In this document: positions 1 through 9,740 of the stretch, piece by piece | How positions within the stretch are numbered: the stretch's first letter is position 1 | Layout of the letters: each line of letters begins with the position of its first letter | Source of the DNA: Erythrobacter sp. | GTDB lineage: Bacteria; Pseudomonadota; Alphaproteobacteria; Sphingomonadales; Sphingomonadaceae | Reading direction: 5' to 3' | DNA length: 44,550 bases | Assembly: GCF_024305245.1 (NCBI RefSeq) | Contig: NZ_JAMWYX010000016.1 | Span: 1 to 44,550, forward strand | Made by a program: the position numbers and the translations under genes | The notes under the pieces: model-generated | Seen by the model: the letters and a program-made list of their open reading frames with translations, nothing else | What the model was told of the DNA's origin: nothing | Databases searched by the model: none

Positions 1-152
1 TCCTCGAAGTGCTCGAAGCCCGCCGCGCCGCTGATGCCAGCGGTGAGCGCGCTGCTGCGGCACTGGGCCGCGCTGCACGCGCCCGCATCCTGCTGTGGCA
101 GGCGCTGGGCGGAGATATCGGAACATCAAGCGCGGCGATTGAGCAAGGCTGA
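1..152 (+). CDS. C-terminal fragment of probable outer-membrane efflux factor (NodT/TolC family), truncated by the window edge
   Basis: Reading from base 3 there is an open frame of 49 codons ending in TGA at 150-152, with no start inside the window. The visible tail is Ala/Arg rich and helical ([11 protein letters not shown], then [11 protein letters not shown]). It resembles the C-terminus of RND-type outer-membrane factors, where a Leu-Asp/Glu-Val-Leu-Glu/Asp-Ala helix and an A-L-G-G-G/D ending are usual. Such proteins form the outer-membrane channel of tripartite efflux pumps. The end overlaps the convergent MaoC gene by 27 bp. The family call rests only on this short tail; the open frame itself is more certain than the function. 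Confidence 0.45.
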   Translation, partial: LEVLEARRAADASGERAAAALGRAARARILLWQALGGDIGTSSAAIEQG

Positions 153-575
153 CCGTTCGCACCGGCACACCACCTCGCCGCGCTGATTCCACATTTCGTG
201 GACAAAGGTGACGATCCCGGCGTCCGGACGCGACTTGCTCGCGCGCAGTTCCTTCACCTCGGTCACCGCGCGCAAGGTATCGCCGATGAACACCGGGTTG
301 GGGGTCACCACCTTGTCGAACCCGAGATTGGCCACCAGCGTGCCCAGTGTGGTGTCGCCGACCGATAGCCCGACCAGCAGCGCAAAGGTGAAGGTCGAAT
401 TGACCAAGATTTGCCCGAACCCGCTGGCCTTGGCCGCCTCGACATCGAGGTGCAGCGGCTGCGGGTTGTGCGTCATGGTCGAGAACAGCAGGTTGTCTGT
501 CTCAGTCACGGTCCGGCGGATCTCGTGTTCGATCCGGTCGCCAACGATCCACTCGTCGAAGAACTTGCCCGCCAT
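126..575 (-). CDS. MaoC family dehydratase (hotdog fold)
   Basis: The 149-aa product has the length of a single-domain MaoC hydratase. The hydratase-2 motif is [10 protein letters not shown] at residues 35-44. The usual catalytic Asp-x4-His pair appears as Asn37-x4-His42; from memory this Asn variant occurs in mesaconyl-CoA hydratase-like MaoC proteins, so the substrate may be a small branched or dicarboxylic enoyl-CoA. The start codon overlaps the stop of the upstream racemase gene (TAATG at 573-577), so the two are translationally coupled and probably act on related branched acyl-CoA substrates. The exact reaction cannot be read from the sequence. Confidence 0.85.
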   Translation of the reverse strand: MAGKFFDEWIVGDRIEHEIRRTVTETDNLLFSTMTHNPQPLHLDVEAAKASGFGQILVNSTFTFALLVGLSVGDTTLGTLVANLGFDKVVTPNPVFIGDTLRAVTEVKELRASKSRPDAGIVTFVHEMWNQRGEVVCRCERSALLNRRA

Positions 576-1657
576 TATGCGCCCCTCTTCCAGCGCGCGA
601 CCACATCCGTGCCGTCATCGGCGCTGGATCGCACTGCACCCGGCGTCCGGCTGAACCGCGGTGCGGGGGCGGTGTGCCATTCGCCTTCATGTTCGACATA
701 GGCACCGCGCGCCTTCATGTGCGGATGGTCGCGCGCCTCGTCCAACTCGAGCACCGGAGCGAAGCAGGCGTCCGATCCTTCGAGCAGCTCGCACCATTCG
801 GCTTGCGTTTTCGTCGCGAACAACGCCGCGAGCTTTTCCGCATTTTCCTCCCAGTTGGCGGCGTTCATCTGACCCTGCGCCATATCCGCAGGCGCGCCCG
901 CCTTGACGAGCAGCTCGGCATAGAATTGCGGCTCGATCGCTCCGAGCGAGATTTCCTTCCCGTCGGCGCAAGTGAAGCAGCGGTAGAAATGCGCCGCGCC
1001 GCCGAGCATCCCCTTGCCGCGCTCGGTGGTTATGAAGGGCCTGCCGCGCACACCGAAGAAAAAGCTCATCAGGCTGGTCGTCCCGTCGACGATCGCGGCA
1101 TCGACCACCTGCCCCTTGCCCGATCGTTCGCGTTCATACAGAGCGGCCATGATCCCGAAGGCGCAATACATCGACCCGCCGCCGAAATCGCCGACGAGGT
1201 TCTGGGGCGGAATGGCAGTCTCGTCGGCCTTACCGATGGCCGCCAGCGCGCCCGTAATCGCGATGTAGTTGATGTCGTGCCCGGCCGCTGTGCTGAGCGG
1301 GCCGTCCTGCCCCCAGCCGGTCATCCGGGCGTAAACGAGGCGCGGATTGCGGGCGAGCAGCTCGTCCGGCCCCAGCCCCAGCCGTTCCATGACGCCCGGG
1401 CGAAAACCTTCGATAAGCACATCAGCCTGGCTTGCCGCCTCGCGGCACATTGCTCGGCCTTCATCGGTCTTGAGATCGAGCGGCAACCGGTGCCGGGCGC
1501 GTTCGACCACCGGATTGCTGACCTGCGTGCCGGGCCGCTCGATCCGAACCACCTCCGCGCCCAGATCGGCCAGCAGCATTGCGACGTGCGGGCCGGGCCC
1601 GATGCCGCTGAATTCGATCACCTTTAGCCCGGAAAGTGGGCCGCTCGGCTGGTTCAT
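575..1657 (-). CDS. alpha-methylacyl-CoA racemase (CaiB/BaiF CoA-transferase superfamily)
   Basis: A 360-aa protein of the CaiB/BaiF fold. It carries the three active-site blocks of alpha-methylacyl-CoA racemases: AGHDINYIA with His127, NLVGDFGGG with Asp157 and GAIEPQFY with Glu242. These match His126/Asp156/Glu241 of the mycobacterial enzyme MCR almost position for position, which separates it from true CoA-transferases. It should interconvert the 2R and 2S epimers of 2-methylacyl-CoA thioesters so that branched acids can enter beta-oxidation. The ATG at 1655-1657 is chosen because an AAGGAGAG ribosome-binding site precedes it; the frame is open further upstream but lacks such a site. It is the first gene of a two-gene unit with MaoC and is divergent from cysD. 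Confidence 0.9.
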   Translation of the reverse strand: MNQPSGPLSGLKVIEFSGIGPGPHVAMLLADLGAEVVRIERPGTQVSNPVVERARHRLPLDLKTDEGRAMCREAASQADVLIEGFRPGVMERLGLGPDELLARNPRLVYARMTGWGQDGPLSTAAGHDINYIAITGALAAIGKADETAIPPQNLVGDFGGGSMYCAFGIMAALYERERSGKGQVVDAAIVDGTTSLMSFFFGVRGRPFITTERGKGMLGGAAHFYRCFTCADGKEISLGAIEPQFYAELLVKAGAPADMAQGQMNAANWEENAEKLAALFATKTQAEWCELLEGSDACFAPVLELDEARDHPHMKARGAYVEHEGEWHTAPAPRFSRTPGAVRSSADDGTDVVARWKRGA

Positions 1658-1789
1658 ATGCCTCTCCTTTTCGTGATGCCTGTGGCGCGTCGACGTGCGC
1701 AGAGCAAGCCTTGAGGTGGATGCATCGCCGTACTGGCACCGCCCGCCTGCCGTGATGGCGCCGCATCCAAGCCCTGCCATGGCGAAGCA

Positions 1790-1828
1790 AAGGCAAATTT
1801 GCTTGCCTTGTGCAGTGCAGCGTATAGC
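1790..1828 (+). promoter_or_regulatory. candidate cysD promoter with inverted repeat
   Basis: AAGGCAA (1790-1796) and TTGCCTT (1803-1809) form a perfect 7-bp inverted repeat around a 6-bp spacer, with an internal GCAAATTTGC palindrome at 1793-1802. TTGCTT (1799-1804) and TATAGC (1823-1828), 18 bp apart, could be -35 and -10 boxes. The -10 would lie only 10 bp before the cysD ATG, giving a nearly leaderless transcript. An operator for a sulfur regulator is an inference from position. Confidence 0.35.
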
Positions 1829-1838
1829 AGCACGCGCC

Positions 1839-2741
1839 ATGCGTAGTCTTACCCATCTCGAGCGGCTTGAGGCCGAGAGCATCCATATCTTCCGCGAAGT
1901 CGTTGCCGAGGCAGAAAACCCGGTCATGCTCTATTCGGTGGGCAAAGACTCGTCGGTGATGCTGCATCTGGCGCGGAAGGCCTTCTATCCTGCGCCCCCG
2001 CCCTTCCCCATGCTCCACGTGGCCAGCGGATGGGATTTTTCCGATCTCATCACCCACCGCGACAAGACCGTGCGCGAATATGGGCTACGCCTCATCATCG
2101 CCGAGAACGAAGAGGCCGAGGCGCAGGGCATCAACCCGTTCGACACCGGAAGCGCGCTCTATTCGCAGGCGCAGCTCACCGATCCGCTCAAGCGCGCCCT
2201 GACGGCCCACGGGTTCGACGCGGCTTTCGGCGGCGGGCGGCGTGACGAGGAAAAGGCACGGGCGAAAGAACGCATCTTCAGCTTTCGCACCGCCGCGCAC
2301 CGGTGGGATCCGAAGAACCAGCGTCCAGAGCTGTGGAACCTCTACAACGCCAAGAAATCCAAGGGCGAAAGCATCCGCGTCTTTCCGATCTCGAACTGGA
2401 CCGAGCTGGATATCTGGCAGTATATCGCGCTGGAAAACATCGAAATCGTGCCGCTCTATTTCTCCAAGCCGCGCCCCACGGTGGAACGCGACGGGATGAT
2501 CCTTGTGGTCGATGACGACCGCTTTCGTCTGGAACCGGGCGAGGAGCCGGAGACCCGCTCCGTCCGGTTCCGCACGCTCGGCTGCTACCCATTGACCGGC
2601 GCGACAGTGAGCGATGCTGCGGACATGAACACGATCATCCAGGAAATGCTCCTCGCAACCAGTTCCGAACGGCAGGGCCGCGCGATCGACAAGGGACAGT
2701 CCGCCTCGATGGAAGACAAGAAGCAGGAGGGGTATTTCTGA
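1839..2741 (+). CDS. cysD: sulfate adenylyltransferase subunit 2
   Basis: CysD is the small, catalytic subunit of ATP sulfurylase, forming adenosine 5'-phosphosulfate from ATP and sulfate with CysN as GTPase partner. The 300-aa length fits the family (about 302). The family N-terminus [17 protein letters not shown] is present, with the PP-loop SVGKDSS at residues 33-39 and a C-terminal [13 protein letters not shown] block. The start at 1839 is set by homology to that N-terminus; the frame stays open upstream and no Shine-Dalgarno sequence precedes the ATG, so translation may be leaderless or weakly initiated. The segment usually written HVDTTWKF is HVASGWDF here, a divergence worth noting. 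The stop overlaps cysNC by one base (TGATG). Confidence 0.95.
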   Translation: MRSLTHLERLEAESIHIFREVVAEAENPVMLYSVGKDSSVMLHLARKAFYPAPPPFPMLHVASGWDFSDLITHRDKTVREYGLRLIIAENEEAEAQGINPFDTGSALYSQAQLTDPLKRALTAHGFDAAFGGGRRDEEKARAKERIFSFRTAAHRWDPKNQRPELWNLYNAKKSKGESIRVFPISNWTELDIWQYIALENIEIVPLYFSKPRPTVERDGMILVVDDDRFRLEPGEEPETRSVRFRTLGCYPLTGATVSDAADMNTIIQEMLLATSSERQGRAIDKGQSASMEDKKQEGYF

Positions 2742-4654
2742 TGGACACGCCCTCTTCCTTCCAGACCGATGCTCTCATCGCCGAGGATATCGACGCCTAT
2801 CTGCACGCCCACCAGCACAAGAGCCTGCTGCGCTTCATCACCTGCGGCAGCGTGGATGACGGCAAGTCGACGCTGATCGGGCGGCTGCTTTACGATTCCA
2901 AGATGATCTTCGAAGACCAGCTTGCCGCGCTCGAAAGCGACAGCAAACGCCACGGCACGCAAGGCGAGGAAATCGATTTCGCGCTGCTGGTCGATGGCCT
3001 CGCCGCCGAACGCGAACAGGGCATCACGATCGACGTCGCCTACCGTTTTTTCACCACGGAAAAGCGCAAGTTCATCGTCGCCGACACGCCGGGGCACGAA
3101 CAATATACCCGCAACATGGTGACCGGCGCCTCGACCGCCGATCTGGCGGTGATCCTTGTCGATGCGCGCAAGGGGATGCTGCAGCAGACCCGGCGGCATT
3201 CGTGGCTCGTCCACCTGCTCGGCATCCGTCACGTGGTGCTGGCGGTGAACAAGATGGATCTGGTGGGTTACGATCAAGCCACCTTCGACGCGATCGTCGC
3301 CGATTATCGCAGCTTTGCGAAGGACATCGGGATCGAGCAATTCACCGCCGTCCCGATCTCCGGTTTCAAGGGCGACAACATCACCGCTGCGCCCTCGGCC
3401 AACACGCCCTGGTATGAAGGCCCGGCGCTGATCCAGCATCTGGAAACGGTCGAAGTCGATAATGCCGCCGCGCAAGCTCAGCCGTTCCGGATGCCGGTGC
3501 AGTGGGTCAACCGCCCCAATCTCGACTTCCGCGGCTTTGCCGGACTGATCCCGAGCGGCACTGTGCGCGTGGGCGATCCGGTGCGGATCGTGCCGTCCGG
3601 CAAGACCAGCACGGTCAAGGCAATCACGACCTTCGATGGCGAGCTTCAGGAAGCGGTCGCCGGACAATCCGTCACCATCAGCCTGACCGACGAGGTCGAT
3701 TGCAGCCGCGGCGATGTGATTGCCGCTGCGGGCGATCCGCCGCAGGCCTCCGACCAGTTCTCTGCCACCCTGGTGTGGATGGACGAGGAAGCGCTGAAGC
3801 CCGGACGCGGTTACTGGCTCAAGCTGGGCACCCAGACCGTCACCGCCACGGTCCAGCCGCCCAAATACGAGATCGACGTCAACAGCCGCGAGCATCTGGC
3901 GGCCAAGACGCTTGAAATGAATGCCATCGGGGTCGCCGAGTTCGCCACCGACAAGCCGATCACCTTCGAGCCTTACGCAGACAATCGCCAGCTCGGCGGT
4001 TTCATCCTGATCGACAAGTTCACCAACGCGACCGTGGCGGCAGGCATGATCGCCTTCAGCCTACGCCGCGCGGACAACGTCCATTGGCAGCCGACCGCGA
4101 TCACGCGCGAGGATCACGCCGGCATGAAGAACCAGACACCGCGCGTGCTGTGGTTCACCGGGCTTTCGGGCAGCGGCAAATCGACCATCGCCAACGAGGT
4201 CGAAAAACAGCTCAACCTGATGAACCGTCACACCTTCCTGCTCGACGGCGACAATGTACGGCACGGCCTCAACCGCGATCTCGGCTTTACCGAGGCTGAC
4301 CGGATCGAGAATATCCGCCGCGTCGGCGAAGTGGCCAAGCTGATGGCGGATGCCGGGCTGATCGTGCTCACCGCCTTCATCAGCCCGTTCCGCGCGGAGC
4401 GGCGCATGGTGCGCGACATGCTGCCCGAAGGCGAGTTCATCGAGATCTTCGTCGACACCCCGCTCGAAGTGGCTGAAACCCGCGACGTAAAGGGCCTCTA
4501 CAAGAAGGCGCGCGCTGGCCAGCTCAAGAACTTCACCGGTATCGACAGCCCGTATGAACCGCCGGAGAGCCCTGAAATTCGCGTCAATACGGTCGACATG
4601 ACCCCGCAGGAAGCGGCGCGCTTCATCATCCAGCAGATCCTGCCGCTCAAGTAA
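2741..4654 (+). CDS. cysNC: bifunctional sulfate adenylyltransferase subunit 1 / adenylylsulfate kinase
   Basis: A 637-aa fusion of the CysN GTPase and the CysC APS kinase. The GTPase part has G1 GSVDDGKS at 36-43, G2 Thr95 in QGITIDVA, G3 DTPG at 115-118 and G4 NKMD at 170-173, followed by elongation-factor-like beta domains to about residue 455. The kinase part begins with the P-loop GLSGSGKST at 474-482 and holds the [10 protein letters not shown] and FISPF motifs. It activates sulfate to APS by coupling to GTP hydrolysis, then phosphorylates APS to PAPS. It is coupled to cysD by a TGATG overlap. The fused form is common in alphaproteobacteria and links both steps of sulfate activation in one polypeptide. 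Confidence 0.96.
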   Translation: MDTPSSFQTDALIAEDIDAYLHAHQHKSLLRFITCGSVDDGKSTLIGRLLYDSKMIFEDQLAALESDSKRHGTQGEEIDFALLVDGLAAEREQGITIDVAYRFFTTEKRKFIVADTPGHEQYTRNMVTGASTADLAVILVDARKGMLQQTRRHSWLVHLLGIRHVVLAVNKMDLVGYDQATFDAIVADYRSFAKDIGIEQFTAVPISGFKGDNITAAPSANTPWYEGPALIQHLETVEVDNAAAQAQPFRMPVQWVNRPNLDFRGFAGLIPSGTVRVGDPVRIVPSGKTSTVKAITTFDGELQEAVAGQSVTISLTDEVDCSRGDVIAAAGDPPQASDQFSATLVWMDEEALKPGRGYWLKLGTQTVTATVQPPKYEIDVNSREHLAAKTLEMNAIGVAEFATDKPITFEPYADNRQLGGFILIDKFTNATVAAGMIAFSLRRADNVHWQPTAITREDHAGMKNQTPRVLWFTGLSGSGKSTIANEVEKQLNLMNRHTFLLDGDNVRHGLNRDLGFTEADRIENIRRVGEVAKLMADAGLIVLTAFISPFRAERRMVRDMLPEGEFIEIFVDTPLEVAETRDVKGLYKKARAGQLKNFTGIDSPYEPPESPEIRVNTVDMTPQEAARFIIQQILPLK

Positions 4655-4675
4655 GCTCGCCAGAGGAGACCTGCA

Positions 4676-4942
4676 ATGTTCCTGTTCAGCGGTCGCGAGG
4701 CCCACAGCCGGTCTCTGGCCAAGGCAGCGAGTTGGCGCATATTGGGCAGCATCGATACCTTCCTGCTGAGCTGGCTGTTCACTCGCTCGGCCAAGGCGGC
4801 AAGCGCCATCGCCTTGACCGAAGTGCTGACCAAAATGGTGCTCTACTATTTCCACGAACGTGCGTGGAGCTCGGTGCGATGGGGGATGAAACCCGATGAT
4901 GCTCCACCAGTGCTCGCCCCGTCGCCGGAAACACTTGGATGA
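4676..4942 (+). CDS. DUF2061 domain membrane protein
   Basis: An 88-aa protein with the DUF2061 pattern: SLAKAASWRILGSIDTFLLSW near the N-terminus, then an Ala-rich helix, ALTEVLTKMVLYYFHERAWS and a short polar tail. Two hydrophobic segments (about residues 20-36 and 42-60) predict a small inner-membrane protein. DUF2061 genes are often found next to cysN/cysC or fused to sulfate-assimilation genes, and this one sits 21 bp after cysNC and overlaps cysQ by ATGA, so it belongs to the operon. Its biochemical role is unknown; involvement in sulfate uptake or in organising the activation enzymes is inference only. A GAGGAG-like site at about 4662-4667 supports the start. Confidence 0.85.
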   Translation: MFLFSGREAHSRSLAKAASWRILGSIDTFLLSWLFTRSAKAASAIALTEVLTKMVLYYFHERAWSSVRWGMKPDDAPPVLAPSPETLG

Positions 4943-5694
4943 GTAACATCTTCATGGACGATGCCGAACTCGCCGCCCGGCTGGCCGAGGCAGCAGGCCG
5001 CCTGCTGGTGGAGGTGAAAGCCAGCGCGATGTTGGACGGCAAGGCGCTGGGCAAGGCCGGCGATGCAACCGCCAACCAGTTTCTGTGCCACGCGCTCCGG
5101 CACCTGCGCCCGGAAGACGGGCTGCTCTCCGAGGAGGAGAAGGACAATCCCGCGCGCCTGTCCAATCGCCGGGTCTGGATCATCGATCCAGTCGATGGCA
5201 CGCGTGAATATGGCGAACAACGCAGCGACTGGGCGGTGCATGTCGCGCTCGCGGTGGATGGCGCGGCGATCACCGGCGCGGTCGCGCTGCCGGGGCTGGA
5301 TGGCGGCGTGGTGCTGCGCTCCGACCGGCCGCAGCCGCTTGCCCCCATGGCCCAGCGCCCGCGCTTCCTTGTCAGCCGTACGCGCCCCGCGCGCGAGGCC
5401 CAGCTTGTGGCCGCGGCGCTCGGCGGCGATCTGGTGCCGATGGGCAGCGCCGGAGCCAAGGCGATGGCCGTGGTGCGGGGCGAAGCCGAAGTCTATCTCC
5501 ACTCTGGCGGACAATACGAGTGGGACAGCTGCGCGCCAGTGGCGGTGGCACAGGCATACGGGCTGCATTGTTCGCGCATCGATGGGTCGCCGCTGGTCTA
5601 TAACCAACCCGATACCTACATGCCCGATCTGCTGATCTGCCGCCCCGAATGGACCGAGCGCGTGCTCGCCGAAGTTACGCGGGTCGGCGCCTGA
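4939..5694 (+). CDS. cysQ: 3'(2'),5'-bisphosphate nucleotidase
   Basis: A 251-aa member of the inositol monophosphatase superfamily. Metal-binding residues appear in order: GKAGDATAN at 38-46, SEEE at 64-67, DPVDGT at 83-88 and the late WDSCAP motif near residue 194. CysQ hydrolyses 3'-phosphoadenosine 5'-phosphate, the product left after PAPS is used, to AMP; PAP accumulation is toxic. Its place at the end of the cysD-cysNC-DUF2061 operon, with a 4-bp ATGA overlap, makes CysQ more likely than a generic inositol phosphatase. No terminator hairpin is obvious in the roughly 100 bp after the stop. Confidence 0.92.
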   Translation: MSNIFMDDAELAARLAEAAGRLLVEVKASAMLDGKALGKAGDATANQFLCHALRHLRPEDGLLSEEEKDNPARLSNRRVWIIDPVDGTREYGEQRSDWAVHVALAVDGAAITGAVALPGLDGGVVLRSDRPQPLAPMAQRPRFLVSRTRPAREAQLVAAALGGDLVPMGSAGAKAMAVVRGEAEVYLHSGGQYEWDSCAPVAVAQAYGLHCSRIDGSPLVYNQPDTYMPDLLICRPEWTERVLAEVTRVGA

Positions 5695-5803
5695 AACCAT
5701 GCATCGCCGGGCCATGCCAGCCTGCCCGTTGTGCATTGCAACATCGGCAGCCGCTTGCTACGCGCTTTTACTTATTACTGGGTCGCGCCGCTGAGGATCA
5801 TCT

Positions 5804-7069
5804 GTGAAAGTTGCTATTTTCGGACTGGGTTACGTCGGCTCCGCTGCCGCAGGGTGCCTCGCCAGCCAAGGGCACTCCATAATCGGCGTCGACGTCAGCG
5901 ATGCCAAGGTCGCCGCGCTCAACTGAGGCCGCGCCCCGGTCTACGAGCCCGGCCTTGATGATCTGATGGCCGCCGCTCGTGCCGATGGCCGGATCAAGGC
6001 CGTGACCAAGCTGACCGACGAACTCGACGATTGCGATGTCGCGATCGTCTGTGTCGGCACGCCGAGCGGCGTCGATGGCGCGCACAACATGAGCTACATC
6101 GCGCAGGTCACGCGCTCCATCGCCGCTGCGTTGAAGCCGGATCGCGCGGCACCGCTCACCCTCGCCTACCGCTCCACCATGCGGCCCGGAAGCTGCGAAA
6201 ACATCATCTGGCCGATCCTGCAGAGCCATCTGGGTAATGCGGCGGAAAACGCGGTTGAGCTGGTCTACAATCCCGAATTCCTTCGCGAAGCCTCGGCCAT
6301 CGAAGACTTCTTTAATCCCCCCAAGATCGTGATCGGCACGCTGGGCGGGCAGCCTTCAGCCAACATGGCAAAGCTCAACGAGGGGATCGACGCACCGCTG
6401 TTCGAAGTCGGCCTGCGCGAGGCGGAGATCACCAAGTTCGCCGATAATTCCTGGCACGCGGTCAAGGTCGCCTTTGCTAACGAGATCGGGCGGGTGTGCC
6501 AGAACCTCGGTATTTCCGCGGGCGATGTGCACGCCATTTTCACGAGCGACACCAAGCTCAACTTGTCGGCCTACTACACCCGCCCCGGCGGGGCGTTCGG
6601 CGGATCGTGCCTCCCCAAGGATGTGCGCGCGCTGCAATATATCGCCGCCGATACCGGTTCAGCCACCCATCTTGTGGATGCGCTGATCCGGTCTAACGAA
6701 GCGCACAAGCACCACCAGTTCCTCGCCGCCACGCGAGGATTGGAGCCCGGCGCCAAAGTGCTGCTGGTCGGCCTCGCCTTCAACCTGGAGACCGACGATC
6801 TTCGCGAAAGCCCGGCGGTCGATATGGCGCGCAAGCTGCTTGAAGCAGGCTTCGATCTCGATATCTACGACCCCAAGGTCGCGCCCGACAATCTGGTCGG
6901 CCAGAACCTCGGCTATGCCTATTCGGTGCTGCCGCGGATCGACGGGTTGATGGTGACCAAAGATGTCGCCGAAAGTCGCGATTACGCGCGCATCATCGCC
7001 ACCAACCGGCTGATCGATACGCTCAGCATCGACCCTGCAAAACTGGTCGACACCAGCAGCATCGGCTGA
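5804..7069 (+). pseudogene. GDP-mannose 6-dehydrogenase-like nucleotide-sugar dehydrogenase, interrupted by an in-frame TGA
   Basis: Starting at GTG 5804 the frame encodes an AlgD-type enzyme of about 421 residues: Rossmann motif FGLGYVG, then GHSIIGVDVS, then after the break YEPGLDDLM, STMRPGSCE, KFADNSWHAVKVAFANEIG and the catalytic FGGSCLPKDVRAL (Cys269, AlgD Cys268). Codon 41 (5924-5926) is TGA, where family members have a residue such as Gln, Ser or Ala in an N-x-G-x-x-P sequence. There is no frameshift: the frame resumes directly and stays open to 7069. An internal ATG at 5966 would give 367 aa without the NAD-binding motif, so that product should be inactive. Either a recent nonsense mutation (one base from TCA), a sequencing error, or readthrough. 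The enzyme would oxidise a sugar nucleotide to the uronic acid for an acidic exopolysaccharide; AlgD-like sequence suggests GDP-mannose, UDP-glucose being the alternative. Confidence 0.8.
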
Positions 7070-7071
7070 CG

Positions 7072-8328
7072 ATGAACACCGCGCTTGCCGCCAGCATCAC
7101 CGCCGAAGAAGGCATTCCGGCAGTCATCGAAGGCGAGCCGCTGAAGGGCCGCCACGTGTTGATCGTGGTCGAAAACCTGCCCCTGCCGTTCGACCGGCGG
7201 GTGTGGCAGGAAGCGCGCACGCTGAAGGCGGCAGGCGCGCATGTCTCGATCATCTGCCCCACCGGCAAGAGCTACGAGAGCCGCTTCGAAGTGATCGAAG
7301 GCATCGACATCCACCGCCACACCCTCCCGCTCGAACCCAAGGGCGCGATCGGCTTTCTGGCCGAATATGGCGCGGCGCTGTTCTGTGAAACGCTGCTGGC
7401 GTGGCGCATCCATAGGAAACGCCGGATCGATGTGATCCAGGGCTGCAACCCGCCCGATCTGATCTTCCTTGTCGCGTGGCCGTTCAAGCTGCTGGGCGTA
7501 CGCTACATCTTCGATCACCACGATATCAATCCCGAGCTTTACGAAGCCAAGTTCAACAAGCGTGGGTTCTTCTGGTGGCTAATGGTGCTGTTCGAAAAGC
7601 TGACCTTCAAGGCGGCCGATGTCTCGATCGCAACCAACCATTCCTACCGCAAGATCGCCATCGAGCGCGGCGGGATGGCGCCTGACCGCGTCCATGTGGT
7701 GCGTTCCGGCCCCGACATGTCGAAGCTCAAGCGCGTTGCTCCGGTCGAAAGCTGGAAGAATGGCCGTGCACACATGGTCGGCTATGTTGGCGTGATGGGC
7801 GAGCAGGAGGGGATCAATCTGCTGATCGACGCGGTCGAACATGTGGTGCGCCAGATGAAGCGCGAGGATATCCAGTTCGTGCTGGTCGGCGGCGGGCCTG
7901 CGCTGGCCGAACTGAAGCAACTCACCGCTGCGCGCAGCCTCGCCGATTTCCTCACCTTCACCGGCCGCGCGCCGGATCAGGACCTGTTCGAAGTGCTCTC
8001 GACCATGGACCTCGGGGTCAATCCCGACCGCGTGAACGCGATGAACGACAAGTCGACCATGAACAAGATCATGGAATATATGAGCCTCGGCAAGTCGATG
8101 GTGCAGTTCGACGTCACCGAAGGGCGGTATTCGGCGCAGGAGGCTTCGCTCTACGCCGAAGCCAACAATCCGGTCGATCTGGCCGAGAAGATTGTCGCGC
8201 TGGTCGACGATCCGGCCGCGCGCGAGAAGATGGGAGCCTATGGCCGCGAGCGGGTGGTGAGCGAACTGAACTGGCAGCACCAGATCAATCCGCTGCTGGA
8301 TGCTTACATGCAGGCTTTGGCGAAGTAG
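7072..8328 (+). CDS. family 4 glycosyltransferase (WbuB-like, GT-B fold)
   Basis: A 418-aa GT4-type glycosyltransferase. The N-terminal domain opens after a short leader with HVLIVVENLPLPFDRRVWQE (about residues 29-48), the acceptor-side signature of WbuB-like enzymes, and contains FDHHDINPELYEAKF. The C-terminal Rossmann domain has GYVGVMGEQEGINLLIDAV and ends in the donor-binding ExxxxxE-like stretch NKIMEYMSLGKSMVQFD. It probably transfers a sugar from a nucleotide donor during exopolysaccharide or lipid-linked oligosaccharide assembly on the cytoplasmic membrane face. The ATG lies 3 bases after the stop of the broken dehydrogenase, so the two were co-transcribed by design. Donor and acceptor are not predictable. 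Confidence 0.88.
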   Translation: MNTALAASITAEEGIPAVIEGEPLKGRHVLIVVENLPLPFDRRVWQEARTLKAAGAHVSIICPTGKSYESRFEVIEGIDIHRHTLPLEPKGAIGFLAEYGAALFCETLLAWRIHRKRRIDVIQGCNPPDLIFLVAWPFKLLGVRYIFDHHDINPELYEAKFNKRGFFWWLMVLFEKLTFKAADVSIATNHSYRKIAIERGGMAPDRVHVVRSGPDMSKLKRVAPVESWKNGRAHMVGYVGVMGEQEGINLLIDAVEHVVRQMKREDIQFVLVGGGPALAELKQLTAARSLADFLTFTGRAPDQDLFEVLSTMDLGVNPDRVNAMNDKSTMNKIMEYMSLGKSMVQFDVTEGRYSAQEASLYAEANNPVDLAEKIVALVDDPAAREKMGAYGRERVVSELNWQHQINPLLDAYMQALAK

Positions 8329-8435
8329 GATCGGCCTGCAACACGCCTGAAATGGTGAAAATCCCGGCAAGCCTAACGCGATTTTAAGGGCTTCGTGGCC
8401 AAGGTCCTCCCCGTGAACCGCGGGACAGTGACCTA

Positions 8436-9740
8436 ATGAACGCACCCTTTGATGCCACCGCTGCGCTGGGGCGCAAGGCGGCCGATCATCCCTTGCCCGA
8501 CCATCAGGTCGCGGTGATCGGGCTGGGCTATATCGGCCTGCCGACCGCCGCGCTGCTTGCCTCCTACGGCTGGAGCGTGTGCGGGGTGGACGTTTCCCAG
8601 AAGGTGGTGGACACCGTCAACGCGGGCGGCGTGCATATCGAGGAACGCGATCTAGACAAGCTGGTGCATGACGCGATCACCGCGCAAACACTGGTCGCTT
8701 CGACCGAGGTGCCGACTGCCAGTTTCTACATGATCGCCGTGCCCACCCCGCTGGGGCCGGACAACGCGCCCGACATTTCCTATGTCGAAGCCGCAGCCCG
8801 CGCGATTGCGCCCAAAATCCTGCCGGGCGCCTGCGTGATCGTCGAAAGCACCTCGCCGGTCGGCACCACCGAACGCGTGGCAGCGATCATCGCCGAATTG
8901 CGCCCCGATCTGGTGGTGCCGCGCGACGGCAGGAATGACGAAGCGGACATCGCGCTCGCCTATTGCCCCGAACGCGTCTTGCCGGGACGGATCGTCAACG
9001 AACTCGTCAACAACGACCGCGTGATCGGCGGCGTGACAGCCGCCTGCGCCGAACGCGCGGCGGTGCTTTATACCAGTTTCGTGAAGGGCGATTGCCTCTA
9101 CACCACCGCCCGCGTGGCCGAGACGGTGAAGCTGGTCGAAAACAGCTTCCGCGATGTGAACATCGCCTTTGCCAACGAATTGTCGATGATCGCTGATGTG
9201 ATCGGGGTGGATGTGTGGGACGTGATCCGGCTGGCTAACCGCCACCCGCGCGTCAACATTCTGCAACCCGGCCCCGGCGTGGGCGGGCATTGCATCGCGG
9301 TCGACCCGTGGTTTTTGGTCGCGGGCGCTCCCGAAGCCGCGCGGATGGTACGCACCGCGCGCGAAGTAAACGATCACAAGGCGGTGCACACCGAAAGCAA
9401 AGTGCGGGCGCTGCTGGACGCCGCGCCGCAAGGCAAGGTCGCGCTGCTCGGCCTCGCCTTCAAACCCGACATTGATGACTTCCGCGAAAGCCCCGCGCTC
9501 GAAATCGCCGAAGCGCTGTCCCGCACGCACGGCAATCGCATATTGTTGGTGGAACCCTTCACCGCAGCCCTGCCCAAGGCGTTCGCGGGATCGGGCGCAC
9601 AACTGGTCACGCTTGACGCGGCGCTGCGTCAGGCCGAAATCGTGGTGGTGCTGGTCGATCACACTGCGTTCAAACACCTGTCCCCTGCCGATCTGGCGGG
9701 CAAGCTGGTGTTCGACACCCGCGGCATGCTGCAGCGATGA
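8436..9740 (+). CDS. wecC: UDP-N-acetyl-D-mannosamine dehydrogenase
   Basis: A 434-aa nucleotide-sugar dehydrogenase distinct from the AlgD-like gene upstream. Seen in order: NAD-binding VIGLGYIGLPTAA at 27-39, PTPLGPDNAPDISYVEAAA, ESTSPVGTTE, AYCPERVLPGR, KLVENSFRDVNIAFANELS, the catalytic PGVGGHCIAVDPWF with Cys286, and GLAFKPDIDDFRESPALEI. This combination is typical of WecC, which oxidises UDP-ManNAc twice to UDP-ManNAcA with NAD+. wecB follows with a 4-bp ATGA overlap and supplies its substrate. A roughly 20-residue N-terminal extension precedes the Rossmann fold. The 107-bp gap before it may hold a separate promoter, but no convincing one is visible. Confidence 0.92.
   Translation: MNAPFDATAALGRKAADHPLPDHQVAVIGLGYIGLPTAALLASYGWSVCGVDVSQKVVDTVNAGGVHIEERDLDKLVHDAITAQTLVASTEVPTASFYMIAVPTPLGPDNAPDISYVEAAARAIAPKILPGACVIVESTSPVGTTERVAAIIAELRPDLVVPRDGRNDEADIALAYCPERVLPGRIVNELVNNDRVIGGVTAACAERAAVLYTSFVKGDCLYTTARVAETVKLVENSFRDVNIAFANELSMIADVIGVDVWDVIRLANRHPRVNILQPGPGVGGHCIAVDPWFLVAGAPEAARMVRTAREVNDHKAVHTESKVRALLDAAPQGKVALLGLAFKPDIDDFRESPALEIAEALSRTHGNRILLVEPFTAALPKAFAGSGAQLVTLDAALRQAEIVVVLVDHTAFKHLSPADLAGKLVFDTRGMLQR

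Noticed and set aside
5924..5926. TGA as a selenocysteine codon in the AlgD-like gene
   Set aside because: The position is not catalytic and is not Cys in the family; no selenocysteine insertion hairpin is evident directly after it.
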